DNA of 22,695 nt, taken from Lentzea aerocolonigenes (GTDB taxonomy: Bacteria; Actinomycetota; Actinomycetes; Mycobacteriales; Pseudonocardiaceae). Within the stretch, counting starts at the first letter, position 1. Each line of letters opens with the position of its first letter. The notes below the pieces were generated by a model. It made no database searches. It was given only the letters and a program-made list of their open reading frames with translations, and was not told where the DNA came from. The position numbers were made by a program, and so were the translations under genes. Shown here piece by piece: positions 22,132-22,695 of the stretch. The stretch covers positions 1 to 22,695 of the forward strand of contig NZ_JYJG01000408.1 of assembly GCF_000955955.1 (NCBI RefSeq). The letters are read 5' to 3'.

Positions 22132-22655
22132 CGCAAAGCAGCCCGCTCATCCACAAAACGGGTCGGCGTGCCCATGAACAACTTCAAGTCAGCCACCGCC
22201 CCGTAGGCCAAGTTCAGGGTGGTCAACTCGTAGTTCCACCCACCATCCCGGGGCCGAGTCCACCGATGGTTGACCTGCCACCGAACCCACTCGCCCCGCC
22301 CAAGCCGCACCGGCGAGGGCCGCACCACCCGCCGAGGCGGCGCGAGCATGGTGTCGTGCAACTGCACCGCGAGCACGTCATCCTCCTCGCGAAGGCTGAG
22401 GCTGATGGGATCAATCGAGTCGCGCTCCTCACGCCACTCCGGCTCAAAGCCACGCCACTCGACCTGAACCACTTCGTGCACGGCGGCCCGACCATGCGGC
22501 AACGCAAACGCCTCAGGCACAGCATTACGCCGAGCAGCCTCACGCCCGCCCCGAGAAGCCTTGGTCCACCCAGTCCGCACCCACAACACAACAACGTCGA
22601 GGTCCACCCCAAGACCAAACCACCCAATCGGCAGCGAAGCGACCGATTTCCCCAC
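22128..22655 (-). CDS. Hypothetical protein, unrecognised
   Basis: Up to 175 residues from a GTG at 22655. An internal GTG at residue ~17 (VDLDVVVLWVRTGW) is also possible, and the upstream region is cut by the window edge after 40 bp. No signal peptide or membrane helix is clear. Mixed beta-strand patterns (VVQVEWRGFEPEW; DDVLAVQLHDTML; GEWVRWQVNHRWTRP; WNYELTTLNLAYG) and many aromatic residues suggest a small beta-rich domain. The convergent CTAA end sharing the metalloprotease 3 stop, and the consistent codon use, support it being a gene. The function cannot be inferred. Confidence 0.55.
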   Translation of the reverse strand: MGKSVASLPIGWFGLGVDLDVVVLWVRTGWTKASRGGREAARRNAVPEAFALPHGRAAVHEVVQVEWRGFEPEWREERDSIDPISLSLREEDDVLAVQLHDTMLAPPRRVVRPSPVRLGRGEWVRWQVNHRWTRPRDGGWNYELTTLNLAYGAVADLKLFMGTPTRFVDERAALR

Positions 22656-22695
22656 ACACCGATAACCCGAAGCCGAAGGCGAGGCGCCCCAAAGG

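Overview
The window comes from a GC-rich actinobacterium, most likely Pseudonocardiales (Lentzea/Saccharothrix/Actinosynnema-like). This is inferred from the very high G/C at third codon positions, GTG starts, 4-bp ATGA/GTGA gene overlaps, a mycothiol-dependent isomerase-family protein, WXG100/CpnT-like proteins and proline-rich membrane proteins. No rRNA, tRNA, CRISPR array or transposase was seen. The largest gap between genes is about 240 bp.

Region 1 (3-5991) is a disrupted-looking Wadjet anti-plasmid locus. It opens with the C-terminal ~790 residues of a JetC-type SMC ATPase (TIGR02680-like), which ends at a strong bidirectional hairpin terminator. Three genes on the opposite strand follow: a secreted beta-lactamase-like serine hydrolase, a mycothiol-dependent maleylpyruvate isomerase-family protein and its coupled TetR regulator. 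A decayed gene fragment comes next, and then a JetD homologue (TIGR02679/DUF2399-like) on the original strand. The JetD homologue has lost the Toprim glutamate and the second aspartate of its DxD motif, so it is predicted to be catalytically dead. This is the most unusual part of the window.

Region 2 (5980-9595) is a small redox/transport block. A MarR regulator is divergent from a class A FAD monooxygenase coupled to an NmrA-like NAD(P)-binding protein. A 31-bp near-perfect palindrome covers the monooxygenase promoter. A LysE-family exporter then lies divergent from an Lrp/AsnC regulator.

Region 3 (9592-13145) holds a large unrecognised multi-pass membrane protein coupled to the Lrp gene. 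Convergent to it is a three-gene operon: a YbaB/EbfC-like protein, an EspC/WXG100-like protein, and a CpnT-N-terminal-like protein with no recognisable toxin domain.

Region 4 (13217-18498) encodes NudC and a translationally coupled pair of M16 peptidases (one with HxxEH, one without), preceded by a DUF2207 membrane protein.

Region 5 (18547-22131) is a tandem array of three membrane-anchored zinc metalloproteases with HEYGHH motifs. Two have long proline-rich cytoplasmic N-termini; the third lacks this. An unrecognised ORF on the minus strand closes the window.

A recurring feature is a TANNNT-like -10 box ending 6-7 nt before the start codon at six genes, which suggests leaderless transcripts.
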